A stretch of DNA of 38,679 bases from Actinomadura hibisca NBRC 15177 (GTDB lineage Bacteria; Actinomycetota; Actinomycetes; Streptosporangiales; Streptosporangiaceae), in assembly GCF_001552635.1 (NCBI RefSeq), contig NZ_BCRO01000112.1, positions 1 to 38,679 on the forward strand, given 5' to 3'. Positions 30,613-38,603 of the stretch are shown here, one piece after another. The notes beneath the pieces are model-generated. The model did not search any database and was not told the origin of the DNA. It saw nothing but the letters and a program-made list of their open reading frames with translations. Within the stretch, counting starts at the first letter, position 1; every line of letters begins with the position of its first letter. The position numbers were made by a program, and so were the translations under genes.

Positions 30613-31351
30613 GACCAGCCGCTCATCACGCAGTTCGAGGACGGGCGTGCTGAGGGGGAGGGGCTGGCCACCTCGTCGTTGTCGATGCCGACCGTGGTCG
30701 TCCGGTTCCTCCGGCAACTCGACCCGTTGCCGCATGACCGGGTCCACGCCACGTGCGCGGTGTCGCGCGTCCCGCCCGCATGGATCGAGCAGACCCGGCC
30801 GGGAGGAGTGATCGTGCTTCCGTACTCGCCCGGCTTCGGGTTCGGAACCGTGCTGCGGCTCGACGTGGTCGGCGACGGCACGGCGGTGGGGCGGTTCTGC
30901 GGACTACATGCTGATGCGGTCCCAGCGTCCCGCCGCAGGGCCGCCCGACTCCTGGGGCTCGGCGGCCGGTGACCCCGCCAGGTCCCGCACGCGGCTCGAC
31001 CCCCGGCCGATCCGGTACGCGCCGGTGGCCGCCGATCTGGCCATCGCGGCTCTGGTGCCGGGTGTGGTCTCGCGGTTCCACGAGGACACCGAGCCGACCG
31101 GAGAGGCGACGCTGTGGGTCCTGGACGCCACCGGCCCCGGCGGTTCCTGGGCGTCGGTGGACTACGTCCCCGGCGATCACTCCTACGAGGTCCAGCAGGC
31201 CGGGGACCGCGACCTGTGGGACGAGGTGCAAGCCGCGTACTCCCGGTGGCTGGCGTGGGGACGACCGGACATCGACCGCTTCGGCATCACCGTCACCCCT
31301 GACGGCGAACGCGTCTGGCTCGACTCGCCGGACAACCCCCTCACCCCCTGA
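30613..31351 (+). pseudogene. Degenerate FxLD-type/PIMT-like methyltransferase
   Basis: Pieces of a protein-isoaspartate-methyltransferase-like protein are readable in order. The start is LITQFEDGR then TSSLSMPTVVVRFLRQLDP. It jumps straight to HDRVHATCAVSRVPPAWIEQ and TRPGGVIVLPYS, so the GxGxG SAM-binding core between them is deleted. Near 30900 the frame shifts: GRF in one frame is followed by ADYMLMRSQRP in the next, which continues to WLDSPDNPLTP at 31351. An intact relative would be about 380-400 residues. Such methyltransferases are often next to XRE/DUF5753 and HIT genes, as the remnants here are. Assignment to the FxLD group is from memory of the family. Confidence 0.75.
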
Positions 31352-31370
31352 GCCGGAGACGAATTGCGCT

Positions 31371-31575
31371 CGGGGCCTTCAACGCGGGCGGTCGCGTCGA
31401 GCCGGCGGGACGCGGTCGACCGCGCCGCCCGGCTCGGGGTGCCGTGGGTGCGGCGGCACCGCCACTTCGAGCAGGTCGGCGTCAGGACCGGCCAGCGCCC
31501 AGAAGCGCCGGGTACTCGCTGATGACGGCCTGCGGTCCGGCTACGCCTGAAGGCGTAGGCGGGAAGCCTCCCGCG
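31371..31575. other. Remnant with two tandem hairpins
   Basis: This 205-bp stretch holds two short plausible coding scraps in different frames: VASSRRDAVDRAARLGVPWV then RRHRHFEQVGVRTG, and AQKRRVLADDGLRSGYA ending at 31550. Two adjacent hairpins follow: CTACGCC-TGAA-GGCGTAG (31541-31558) and GCGGGA-AGCC-TCCCGC (31559-31574). The left flank repeats CGGGGCCTTCAACGCGG, also found beside the terminator at 28252. It looks like the end of a decayed mobile or duplicated segment; the identity is unknown. Confidence 0.4.
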
Positions 31576-31641
31576 ATGGGACGACGGCGGCGGTGACCGC
31601 CTCTGACGATGGTGCGGCAGCCCACCGAAGGAGGCCGTCTC

Positions 31642-32079
31642 ATGGCACTGCCGACACCGTCCGACGATCAGCGGTCGCGGGACCGGGCGGGACCGCCGCG
31701 CCGCGATCGTGCGGCCCGGACCGCGATCGGCCGCGCGCACGGCCGACACCGGATCCTCCTGCTCGCCACCTGTACGGCGCTGGTCCTGGCCGCCGTCGGT
31801 GACGAGGCCCCCGGCTATGACGGGCCGGGCCCCTTCATCGATCTGGCGTTGGCCGCGCTGGTGGCGCTGGCCTGGTGGCGGTGGGTCCCGCTGCTCGTCG
31901 TCGCCGCGAGCGCCTTCTTCCTGGTCGGCGGGCTCGCCACGCCCGCGTTCGCGACCCGGCTGACCCAGCCGGACCACGTCCTGGAATTCACCGCCGGGTG
32001 GCTGCAGATGCTCGGCTTCGCCGCCGCCGCCGTCTTCGCGCTGGCCTCGGCCGTCCACGCCCGCCGCGCCTCCCGCTGA
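31642..32079 (+). CDS. Small membrane protein, unknown
   Basis: A 145-residue protein with a basic N terminus (residues 10-36) and four hydrophobic segments (about 38-52, 64-80, 84-102 and 118-138), ending in HARRASR. No family is recognised. The ATG at 31642 follows GAAGGAGG by seven bases; an upstream in-frame GTG at 31609 has no such site. The next small membrane-protein gene begins 23 bp later, so the two are probably co-transcribed and may form a complex. Confidence 0.8.
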   Translation: MALPTPSDDQRSRDRAGPPRRDRAARTAIGRAHGRHRILLLATCTALVLAAVGDEAPGYDGPGPFIDLALAALVALAWWRWVPLLVVAASAFFLVGGLATPAFATRLTQPDHVLEFTAGWLQMLGFAAAAVFALASAVHARRASR

Positions 32080-32101
32080 CCCCACCGTGAAGGAACCGAT
32101 C

Positions 32102-32542
32102 ATGCTCTCTCTGAGCCGCCGCACGCTCCTCTCGCTCGCCGGTCTGCTCGTCGGCATCGCGGGCCTGGTCATCCAGTGGATCGCCGACCCGGACAAGTTC
32201 GCCGACGCCCTGTCGTCCTTCGTCGTCGTGCCGCCCGGCATCCTGTTCATCGCCGTGGCCGGTCTGCTGACGCTGCTCACCGCCCGCTGGTGGTGGCACC
32301 CGGTCTTCGGGGTGCTCATCGCGTTCTGGATCGTCGGTGTCGGCACCCTGGCGGGCCAGCTGACGCCCAACCTGACCTCCTCCAACGCGGGCACCGTGAC
32401 CGGCAACGTCGTGATGGCCGCAGGTCTTGCCTTCGCCTTCGTCGTCGGCATCCTGAGCATGATCGAAGCCCGCCGCGCCCGCCCGGCGGGCACTGATCGT
32501 CCACAGCACGCGAACCCGCCGACCGCGCCCCGCGACTCCTAG
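32102..32542 (+). CDS. Small four-helix membrane protein, unknown
   Basis: A 146-residue protein with four hydrophobic helices (about residues 9-27, 42-60, 66-85 and 103-122) and a Pro/Arg-rich cytoplasmic tail. RWWWHPVFGVLIAFWIVGV and GTLAGQLTPNLTSSNAGT are its most distinctive parts. GAAGGA lies seven bases before the ATG; an earlier in-frame GTG (32087) is less likely. It follows a similar-sized membrane-protein gene. It is convergent with the TetR remnant. Confidence 0.8.
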   Translation: MLSLSRRTLLSLAGLLVGIAGLVIQWIADPDKFADALSSFVVVPPGILFIAVAGLLTLLTARWWWHPVFGVLIAFWIVGVGTLAGQLTPNLTSSNAGTVTGNVVMAAGLAFAFVVGILSMIEARRARPAGTDRPQHANPPTAPRDS

Positions 32543-32560
32543 GCCGTGCCCGGCGGTGCT

Positions 32561-33020
32561 TCAGCGCTGGGCGGTCGCGTCGAGCAGGCTGCTTACGTGG
32601 GCCAGGATCGGGGTGCGCAGCGTCGGCAGGTCGGTGTGTTCGTTCGTCGCCACCTTGCCGCTGACCAGGCTCGCTATCCCGCCGACCAGCATCAGGCCGG
32701 TGAAGTCCGGGTCCGGCAGCGCCTGCCAGCGTGGGTCTTCGTGCAGGGCCTCCGCGATCAGTTCCACGAAGCGGCGTTGTACCGCGAAGCGGTGGGCGGT
32801 CGCGTCCGGGCCCACCGCGTAGATCTCCAACAGGAACGTCCGCGAGCGCGCCGCGTCGGCCGCCAGGCCGTCCAGGTAGGCGGCCAGCATCCGGTCGAAC
32901 CGGGCCAGCGGCGCGCTGACCGGTTCCTCCGCCGCCGAGGCCACCACGTCGATCATCAGGGCGGCGGCCAGCGCGTAGGCGGCCAGGAAGCAGTCCTGCT
33001 TGTCGGTGAAGTGCTCGTGC
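32561..33020 (-). pseudogene. TetR-family regulator, C-terminal part only
   Basis: The minus strand reads HEHFTDKQDCFLAAYALA, the last part of a TetR HTH (usual form YEHFxDKEDCFLAAY), followed by about 130 residues of a normal TetR ligand-binding domain (MIDVVASAAEEPV... to LLDATAQR). The first 35-40 residues, with most of the HTH, are missing. They are replaced by the start of a GAF-domain regulator in another frame. A short protein could start at the Met at 32956 but would not bind DNA. Confidence 0.8.
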
Positions 33021-33258
33021 CCGAGGCGCGCGGGTAGTCGGCGACCCAGATGGGACGGCCCAGCGCCATGGCCTTGCCGCCCAGCCCGTTGCCGCGCCGC
33101 ACCGTCAGTCCGGTCAGGGAGTCGGTGGTGTTGCCGACCAGTTCGGTGATGCGCATCCGCTCCGAGTCGCCCATGGCCCCGCCGAACACCATGGGCAGGC
33201 CGGTGCGGCGGTGCAGCGTCAGCACCGCCGAACGGACCGCGCCGGCGTCGTCACCCAT
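33021..33258 (-). pseudogene. GAF-domain LuxR-type regulator, N-terminal part only
   Basis: From the ATG at 33258 the reading is DDAGAVRSAVLTLHRRTGLP, MVFGGAMGD, MRITELVGNTTDSLTGLTVR and IWVADYPRA. This is the beginning of the GAF domain of an actinobacterial LuxR-type regulator often found beside acyl-CoA synthetase genes. After about 78 codons it breaks off at the TetR fragment and then reads out of frame to a stop at 32956. The rest of the GAF domain and the C-terminal HTH are gone. Confidence 0.75.
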
Positions 33259-33312
33259 GCCAGCAGGATGCCGCGCGCGCCGCCCGCGCGGAAGGGAAAG
33301 CGGTGATCCGGG

Positions 33313-34959
33313 TCACGCGTGTTCGGTCGCGGCGGCGTCGCCCAGGCCCAGGATCTCCACCGCCTCGGCGCGCATCTGCACCTTGCGGACCTTGCCGGTG
33401 ACCGTCATCGGGAACTCGTCCACCACGTGCACGTAGCGCGGGATCTTGTAGTGCGCCAGGCGTCCGGCGCAGAAGGCGCGCAGCGCGTCGGGCGTGAGCG
33501 GCGCGGCGCCCTCGCGCAGCCGCACCCACGCCATCAGCTCCTCGCCGTACTTGGCGTCGGGCACGCCGATGACCTGCGCGTCCACGATGTCGGGGTGGCT
33601 GTAGAGGAACTCCTCGATCTCGCGCGGGTAGACGTTCTCGCCGCCCCGGATCACCATGTCCTTGATGCGGCCGGTGATGTTGACGTAGCCCTGCCCGTCC
33701 ATGACGGCGAGGTCGCCGGTGTGCATCCAGCGCGCCGCGTCGATCGCCTCGGCGGTCTTGTCGGGCTCCTCCCAGTAGCCGAGCATCACCGAGTAGCCCC
33801 GGGTGCAGAACTCGCCGGGCACGCCGCGCGGCACCGTCGCCCCGGTCGCCGGATCGACGATCTTGACCTCCAGGTGCGGGTGCACGGTCCCGACGGTGGA
33901 CACCCGGCGCTCCAGCGAGTCGCCCGCGCGGGTCTGCGTGGACACCGGCGAGGTCTCGGTCATGCCGTAGCAGATGGTCACCTCGGCCATGCCCAGCCGG
34001 TCGACGACCTGCTTCATCACCTCCACCGGGCACGGCGACCCCGCCATGATCCCGGTGCGCAGCGAGGACAGGTCGTGCTCGGCGAACGACGGCTCGTTGA
34101 GCACCGCGATGAACATCGTCGGCACCCCGTAGAGCGACGTGCACCGCTCGGCGGCCACCGCCTCCAGCGTGGCGCGCGGGTCGAAGGCGGGCGCGGGGAT
34201 GACGACGCACGCGCCGTGGCTGGTGGCCGCGAGGTTGCCCATCACCATGCCGAAGCAGTGGTAGAAGGGCACCGGCACGCAGACGCGGTCCTCCTCGTCG
34301 TAGCCGCACAGCTCGCCGACGAAGAACCCGTTGTTCAGGATGTTGTGGTGCGAGAGCGTCGCGCCCTTGGGGAAGCCGGTGGTGCCGCTGGTGTACTGGA
34401 TGTTGATCGGGTCGTCGGTGCTGAGCGTCGCGCCGATCTCGTCCAGGCGGGCGCGGTCCCCGGCGCGGCCGGTGGCGAGCAGGGCGTCCCAGGCGTCGCC
34501 GCCGAGCAGCAGGACGTCGGCCAGGTCCGGGCAGTTCGGCCGCACCTGCTCGATCATCGCGGCGTAGTCGGAGGTCTTGAACTCCGGCGCGGCGACCAGC
34601 GTGCGGACGCCCGCCTGGTTGAGGACGTACTCCAGCTCGTGCACCCGGTAGGCGGGGTTGATGTTGACGAGGATCGCGCCGATGCGCGCGGTCGCGTACT
34701 GGACCAGCACCCATTCGGCGCAGTTGGGGGCCCAGATGCCGACCCGGTCGCCGGTGGCGACGCCGAGGTCGAGCAGGCCGAGCGCGACGGCGTCCACGTC
34801 GGCGGCGAGCTGGTCGTAGGACCAGCGGCGGCCGGTCGCGCGCTCGACCAGCGCGTCACGGTCGGGGAAGGCGGCGGCGGTGCGGGCGAAGTTCGCGCCG
34901 ATGGTGTCGCCGAGCAGCGGCTTGGCGGAGGTGCCGGAGGCGTAGGACGGTTCGGTCAT
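33313..34959 (-). CDS. Acyl-CoA synthetase (FadD-type AMP-binding enzyme)
   Basis: A 548-residue adenylate-forming enzyme that activates a fatty or other carboxylic acid to its CoA thioester. Motifs are the P-loop YTSGTTGFPKGAT, GMTETSPVS, the hinge-region GRIKDMVIRGGENVYPREIE, and the catalytic Lys in TVTGKVRKVQM. The length and GGENVYPREIEEFL favour the medium- to long-chain FadD group. The ATG overlaps the preceding ligase stop (ATGA), so it is the second gene of a two-ligase operon. The start of a truncated GAF regulator lies just downstream, and that regulator may once have controlled the operon. Confidence 0.93.
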   Translation of the reverse strand: MTEPSYASGTSAKPLLGDTIGANFARTAAAFPDRDALVERATGRRWSYDQLAADVDAVALGLLDLGVATGDRVGIWAPNCAEWVLVQYATARIGAILVNINPAYRVHELEYVLNQAGVRTLVAAPEFKTSDYAAMIEQVRPNCPDLADVLLLGGDAWDALLATGRAGDRARLDEIGATLSTDDPINIQYTSGTTGFPKGATLSHHNILNNGFFVGELCGYDEEDRVCVPVPFYHCFGMVMGNLAATSHGACVVIPAPAFDPRATLEAVAAERCTSLYGVPTMFIAVLNEPSFAEHDLSSLRTGIMAGSPCPVEVMKQVVDRLGMAEVTICYGMTETSPVSTQTRAGDSLERRVSTVGTVHPHLEVKIVDPATGATVPRGVPGEFCTRGYSVMLGYWEEPDKTAEAIDAARWMHTGDLAVMDGQGYVNITGRIKDMVIRGGENVYPREIEEFLYSHPDIVDAQVIGVPDAKYGEELMAWVRLREGAAPLTPDALRAFCAGRLAHYKIPRYVHVVDEFPMTVTGKVRKVQMRAEAVEILGLGDAAATEHA

Positions 34960-36638
34960 CGCAGGTCCTCTTCACGGAACTCGCCGGTGGGGCGGGCGTC
35001 GGCGTCGGGGTGCTTGTCCAGCTCGCTGGCGCGCAGCTCCACGCGCCGGATCTTTCCCGAGATCGTCTTGGGCAGCTCGGCGAACTCCAGCAGCCGCACC
35101 CGCTTGTAGGCCGACAGTTGCGCGCGGCTGTGCTCGAAGATCGACGCGGCGGTCGCGGCGACCGGCTCCCACCCGGCCGCCAGCGTGACGTACGCCTTGG
35201 GCACCGCGAGCCGCACCGGGTCCGGCGACGGCACCACCGCCGCCTCGGCGACCGCCGGATGCTCGATCAGCACGCTCTCCAGCTCGAACGGCGAGATCTT
35301 GTAGTCGGACGCCTTGAACACGTCGTCGGCGCGGCCCACGTAGGTGATGTAGCCGTCGGCGTCGCGGGAGCCGATGTCGCCGGTGTGGTAGCGGCCGCCC
35401 GCCATGGCCTCGGCGGTGCGCCCGGCGTCGCCGTGGTAGCCGGTCATCAGGCCGAGCGGGCGTTCGCGCAGGTCGAGGCAGATCTCGCCCTCCTCGCCGG
35501 GCTCCCCGGTGAGCGGATCGACCAGCACGATGTCGTAGCCGGGGACGGGACGTCCCATCGAGCCGGGCTTGACGGGCTGGCCGGGCGTGTTGGCGATCTG
35601 GACCGTCGTCTCGGTCTGCCCGAAACCGTCGCGGATCGTCACGCCCCACGCCTGCCCGACGCGCTCGATCACCTCGGGGTTGAGCGGCTCGCCCGCCGCG
35701 ACGACCTCGCGGGGCGGCGTGGACAGGGCGGCCAGGTCGCTCTGGATCAACATCCGCCAGACGGTGGGCGGCGCGCAGAAGCTGCTGACCTCGCAGCGCT
35801 CCATCTCGCGCAGCAGGCGGTCGGCGTCGAAGCGCGTGTAGTTGAAGATGAAGACGCACGCCTCGGCGTTCCAGGGCGCGAAGACGTTGCTCCAGGCGTG
35901 CTTGGCCCAGCCCGGCGAGGAGATGTTGAGGTGCACGTCGCCGGGGCGCAGGCCCAGCCAGTACATCGTGGACAGGTGCCCGACGGGGTAGGACGCATGG
36001 GTGTGCTCGACGAGCTTGGGCTGCGCGGTGGTGCCGGAGGTGAAGTAGAGCAGCAGGGTGTCGTCGGCGCGGGTGGCACCGTAGGGGTGGAACGGCTCGT
36101 CGGAGGCGTACGCGTCGTCGTAGCGCAACCAGCCGTCCACGGGCTCGCCGACGGCGATGCGCGTGAAGTCCCCGCCCAGCCCGGCGAACTTGCCGGTGTC
36201 CGCAGAGCCCGTCACGACGTGCCGGGCCCTTCCCCTCGAAATGCGGTCCGCGAGGTCCGCCGGGCCGAGCAGGGGGGTGCAGGGGATCAGGACCGCGCCG
36301 AGCTTCATGGCGGCGAGCACGGTCTCCCAGAGCTCGACCTGATTGCCGAGCATGAGGACGACGCGGTCGCCGCGCTCGACTCCGGCGGCGCGCAGGTGGT
36401 TGGCGACCTGGTCGGAGCGGCGGGACAGGTCGGCGAAGGAGTAGCGGGCCTCGGAACCGTCCTCCTCGACGATCCAGAGCGCGGGCTTGTCGTTGTCCTC
36501 GGCGACGCGGTCGAACCAGTCCAGCGCCCAGTTGAACCCGGTGAGGACGGGCCAGCGGAACTTCTCCCGGGCCGTCGCGTAATCGTCACGATGGGCGAGC
36601 AGGAAGTCGCGCGCCGCCCGGAACTCGACTGCGGGCAT
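34956..36638 (-). CDS. Acyl-CoA synthetase (ACS/MACS-type AMP-binding enzyme)
   Basis: A 560-residue adenylate-forming ligase. Motifs are the P-loop FTSGTTAQPKLVEH, the acetyl/medium-chain type segment ISSPGWAKHAWSNVFAPWN, DGFGQTETT, the hinge GRADDVFKASDYKISPFELE, and the catalytic Lys in TISGKIRRVEL. The pattern is closer to medium-chain or aryl-acyl-CoA synthetases than to FadD, so the two overlapping genes probably activate different acids. I chose the ATG at 36638, with AAGGAGG a few bases upstream, over an in-frame start 26 codons earlier. It is the first gene of the operon. Confidence 0.93.
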   Translation of the reverse strand: MPAVEFRAARDFLLAHRDDYATAREKFRWPVLTGFNWALDWFDRVAEDNDKPALWIVEEDGSEARYSFADLSRRSDQVANHLRAAGVERGDRVVLMLGNQVELWETVLAAMKLGAVLIPCTPLLGPADLADRISRGRARHVVTGSADTGKFAGLGGDFTRIAVGEPVDGWLRYDDAYASDEPFHPYGATRADDTLLLYFTSGTTAQPKLVEHTHASYPVGHLSTMYWLGLRPGDVHLNISSPGWAKHAWSNVFAPWNAEACVFIFNYTRFDADRLLREMERCEVSSFCAPPTVWRMLIQSDLAALSTPPREVVAAGEPLNPEVIERVGQAWGVTIRDGFGQTETTVQIANTPGQPVKPGSMGRPVPGYDIVLVDPLTGEPGEEGEICLDLRERPLGLMTGYHGDAGRTAEAMAGGRYHTGDIGSRDADGYITYVGRADDVFKASDYKISPFELESVLIEHPAVAEAAVVPSPDPVRLAVPKAYVTLAAGWEPVAATAASIFEHSRAQLSAYKRVRLLEFAELPKTISGKIRRVELRASELDKHPDADARPTGEFREEDLR

Positions 36639-36737
36639 GGGGTCGTCCTCCTTGGTGGGAACCGCTGGGTGGGTGGTGTCGGTCGGCACCGTTAGGAGGA
36701 TCGTTAGCCAGGTCACACCGTCGCGCCACCCCCGGAT

Positions 36738-36761
36738 GGGGGTAGGGGGCGGGGTTGGGGG
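36738..36761 (+). other. Potential G-quadruplex tract
   Basis: Four G runs with short loops occur on the plus strand: G5-TA-G5-C-G4-TT-G5. The tract lies about 100 bp upstream of the ligase operon start, in the gap after the LysR gene. Further G runs follow to about 36810. It meets the usual quadruplex pattern comfortably. Confidence 0.55.
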
Positions 36762-36851
36762 ACGGCTTTGGGGCGGGCTTGGGACTGGAGGGGCGGGGGT
36801 GCACTTTGCGACTCGCGTTCCGCCCCCGCGCCCTGCATCCGGCCGAAGGTT

Positions 36852-37739
36852 CTAGCGCAGGCGGTGGCGTAGCTCGGTCGCCAGCTCTGTGGCCGTGTCG
36901 AGCAGGGCTTCGGTGAACTCTTGGGTGGCGGGTGTGGCCTCTGGGCGGCGCACGATCGTTGTGGGACGTACCGCCGCTGGATGGTCGATGCGCGTCAGCG
37001 CCACCGTTGGCGGCACCATCGTCACCGCGAGCCCTGGCACCACTGTGACGCCCAGACCGGCGGCGACGAGACCGAGTTTGGCGGTCCAGTCCCGTGCGAC
37101 GAACGCCACCTGCGGATCGTCGCTCCAGGTGCCGAGCAGCGTCGAGGCCGGGTCGGCGCTGCCTGCGATCCATTGCTCGTCTCGTAGCGCTTGCGGAGGC
37201 ACCGCCGTTTCGCCCGCCAACGCGTGCGCGCGGGGGAGTGCCACTAGCAACGGGTCGTCTACCAGCGGAAGCAGGTCGATGCCGTCGGGTGCGTTGGGCG
37301 GGGCCACGACCACCGCCAGATCGAGACGGCTCCGGGCCACCGCCGCCGCCAGGCGTGCGCTCAGCCCTTCACGCAGCGGTACTCGTACACGTGGTGAGGC
37401 GGCGATCGCTCGTGGCACCAGCGCAGCCATCGCGGTAGAGAACGCGCCCACCCGCACACGCTCGGGCCGCTCGCCGAGATCGCTGAGCCCCGCACGCGCG
37501 GCGTCCAGTTCGGCCAAGACGGTTTCGGCGTGCCGGAGCACCACCCGCCCGGCCTCGGTGACCCGAACACCACGGGCCTGCCGCTCGAACAACACCCGCC
37601 CGGCGGCCTGCTCCATCAGCGCGATCTGCCGGGACACCGCCGACTGCGTGTAGCCGAGGCGCTCGGCAGCGGTGGAGAACGAGCCGTGCCGAGCCGCCTC
37701 GCGGACCACGCGCAGGCCGACGACGGTGAACTCACCCAT
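36852..37739 (-). CDS. LysR-family transcriptional regulator
   Basis: A 295-residue LysR-type regulator. The N-terminal winged HTH (about residues 4-62) has LRVVREAARHGSFSTAAERL, then GYTQSAVSRQIALMEQ. The substrate-binding domain (about 85-290) contains VRVGAFSTAMAALVP, LDLAVVVAPP and AAGLGVTVVPGLAV. I chose the ATG at 37739, which begins a typical LysR N terminus (MGEFTVVGLRVV), over a TTG six codons upstream. It diverges from a SnoaL-like gene with a 72-bp gap, the classic LysR arrangement. It probably controls that gene. Confidence 0.92.
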   Translation of the reverse strand: MGEFTVVGLRVVREAARHGSFSTAAERLGYTQSAVSRQIALMEQAAGRVLFERQARGVRVTEAGRVVLRHAETVLAELDAARAGLSDLGERPERVRVGAFSTAMAALVPRAIAASPRVRVPLREGLSARLAAAVARSRLDLAVVVAPPNAPDGIDLLPLVDDPLLVALPRAHALAGETAVPPQALRDEQWIAGSADPASTLLGTWSDDPQVAFVARDWTAKLGLVAAGLGVTVVPGLAVTMVPPTVALTRIDHPAAVRPTTIVRRPEATPATQEFTEALLDTATELATELRHRLR

Positions 37740-37758
37740 GCGAAACCTCGATATCAAC

Positions 37759-37804
37759 CATGCGAGACAGTCGTTTGTAGCATGCCTTTAGTGTTGCCTA
37801 GCCT
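37759..37804 (+). promoter_or_regulatory. LysR/SnoaL divergent control region
   Basis: CATGC (37759-37763) and GCATG (37780-37784) form a short inverted repeat. TTGTAG (37775-37780) and TAGCCT (37799-37804) are 18 bp apart and resemble -35 and -10 boxes. The ATG at 37812 is seven bases after the -10, so the SnoaL-like mRNA may be leaderless. The dyad overlaps the -35, where a LysR regulator would act. Confidence 0.45.
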
Positions 37805-37811
37805 CCTCCAT

Positions 37812-38228
37812 ATGAGTGCAGAAGAGAACAGCAAGCTGCTTCAGGAGATCTTCGAGCAGATGGCGCAGGGCAACGGGCGCGCCCTCAGCGACGCGATGAG
37901 CGACGACTTCCGCTGGATCTTTCCGGGGTCGTGGTCATGGTCAGGGACGTGGGGACCGAAGGAGAGGGTTGTCCACGGGCTGCTGCGACCGCTGATGGCG
38001 CAGTTCAGCGACTACCGGGTTGAGGCTGAACTGATCCTGGCGGAGGGGGACCGGGTTGTTGTTCAGGCTCGGGCTACGGCTACGACCACGCGGGGTGAGT
38101 CCTATCCGCAGACGTACTGTTTTGTTTTCCGGGTGGCTGGGGGACGCCTTACTGAGGTGGTTGAACACTGCGATACCTCTTTGGTCGAACGTGTTCTGGA
38201 ACCTCTTGTGGGGGGTGGCACGTCCTGA
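37812..38228 (+). CDS. SnoaL-like (NTF2-fold) protein
   Basis: A 138-residue protein of the SnoaL-like/NTF2 superfamily. It starts with helices (NSKLLQEIFEQMAQGN, ALSDAMSDDFRWIFPG), followed by the curved beta sheet (YRVEAELILAEGDRVVVQAR, PQTYCFVFRVAGGRLTEVVE) and the final HCDTSLVERVL. Such proteins include small isomerases, hydrolases and proteins with no known ligand. The ATG at 37812 is the start of homology; the open frame upstream is a shadow of the LysR gene. It is probably controlled by the divergent LysR regulator. Confidence 0.85.
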   Translation: MSAEENSKLLQEIFEQMAQGNGRALSDAMSDDFRWIFPGSWSWSGTWGPKERVVHGLLRPLMAQFSDYRVEAELILAEGDRVVVQARATATTTRGESYPQTYCFVFRVAGGRLTEVVEHCDTSLVERVLEPLVGGGTS

Positions 38229-38288
38229 GGGGTTACGCTCTGGCCTCGTGTGGGGTGCCAGATCAACCCTTTCGGCCTGGCGCTCCGT

Positions 38289-38315
38289 GCGTGACCGACA
38301 ACCCCGGCCCCGTGC
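38289..38315 (+). repeat. 27-bp direct repeat, left copy
   Basis: The 27-bp sequence starting GCGTGACCGACAACCCCGG recurs without mismatch at 38577-38603. The two copies are 288 bp apart, which equals sixteen 18-bp units, and bracket the tandem array. Confidence 0.9.
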
Positions 38316-38362
38316 TCCGCGCGTGGCCAACAGTCCAAATCCCGCATTCCGCTTCTAACTCT

Positions 38363-38560
38363 GCGCTTTGCGTTAAGCCTGCGCTCCGCGTTAAGCCTGC
38401 GCTCCGCGTTAAGCCTGCGCTTCGCTTCAAGCCTGCGCTCCGCTTCAAGCCTGCGCTTCGCTTCAAGCCCACGCTCCGCGCCAAGCCCACGCTCCGCTTC
38501 AAGCCCGCGCTCCGCGCTAAGGGCACGCTCCGCGCCAAGCCCGCGCTCCGCGCTACTACC
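38363..38560 (+). repeat. 18-bp tandem repeat array (11 units)
   Basis: Eleven contiguous 18-bp units fill exactly 198 bp. A typical unit is GCGCTCCGCGTTAAGCCT, with variation mainly at positions 1, 6-7 and 10-12. Both strands stay open across it because the period is a multiple of three; the plus frame would read repeated (A/T)LR(V/F/A)KP. There is no start context or spacer structure, so I treat it as a non-coding minisatellite in the 451 bp after the SnoaL-like gene. Confidence 0.9.
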
Positions 38561-38576
38561 TCAGCCCGCGCTGCGC

Positions 38577-38603
38577 GCGTGACCGACAACCCCGGCCCCG
38601 TGC
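38577..38603 (+). repeat. 27-bp direct repeat, right copy
   Basis: This is an exact second copy of the element at 38289-38315. A further degenerate duplication with a 63-bp period begins at 38558 (ACCTCAGCCCGCG at 38558 and 38621) and carries a diverged third copy at about 38641-38665, up to the window edge. Confidence 0.9.

Noticed and set aside
35010..36695. 561-codon plus-strand frame opposite the second acyl-CoA synthetase
   Set aside because: It is an antisense shadow: composition is Val/Gly/Arg/His-biased, with no recognisable motif, and the opposite strand encodes a complete AMP-binding enzyme.
37740..37757. Upstream TTG start for the LysR gene
   Set aside because: It adds six residues before the standard LysR N terminus. 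The ATG at 37739 fits the family length.
38363..38560. CRISPR array
   Set aside because: The units are contiguous 18-mers without unique spacers, and no cas genes are present.
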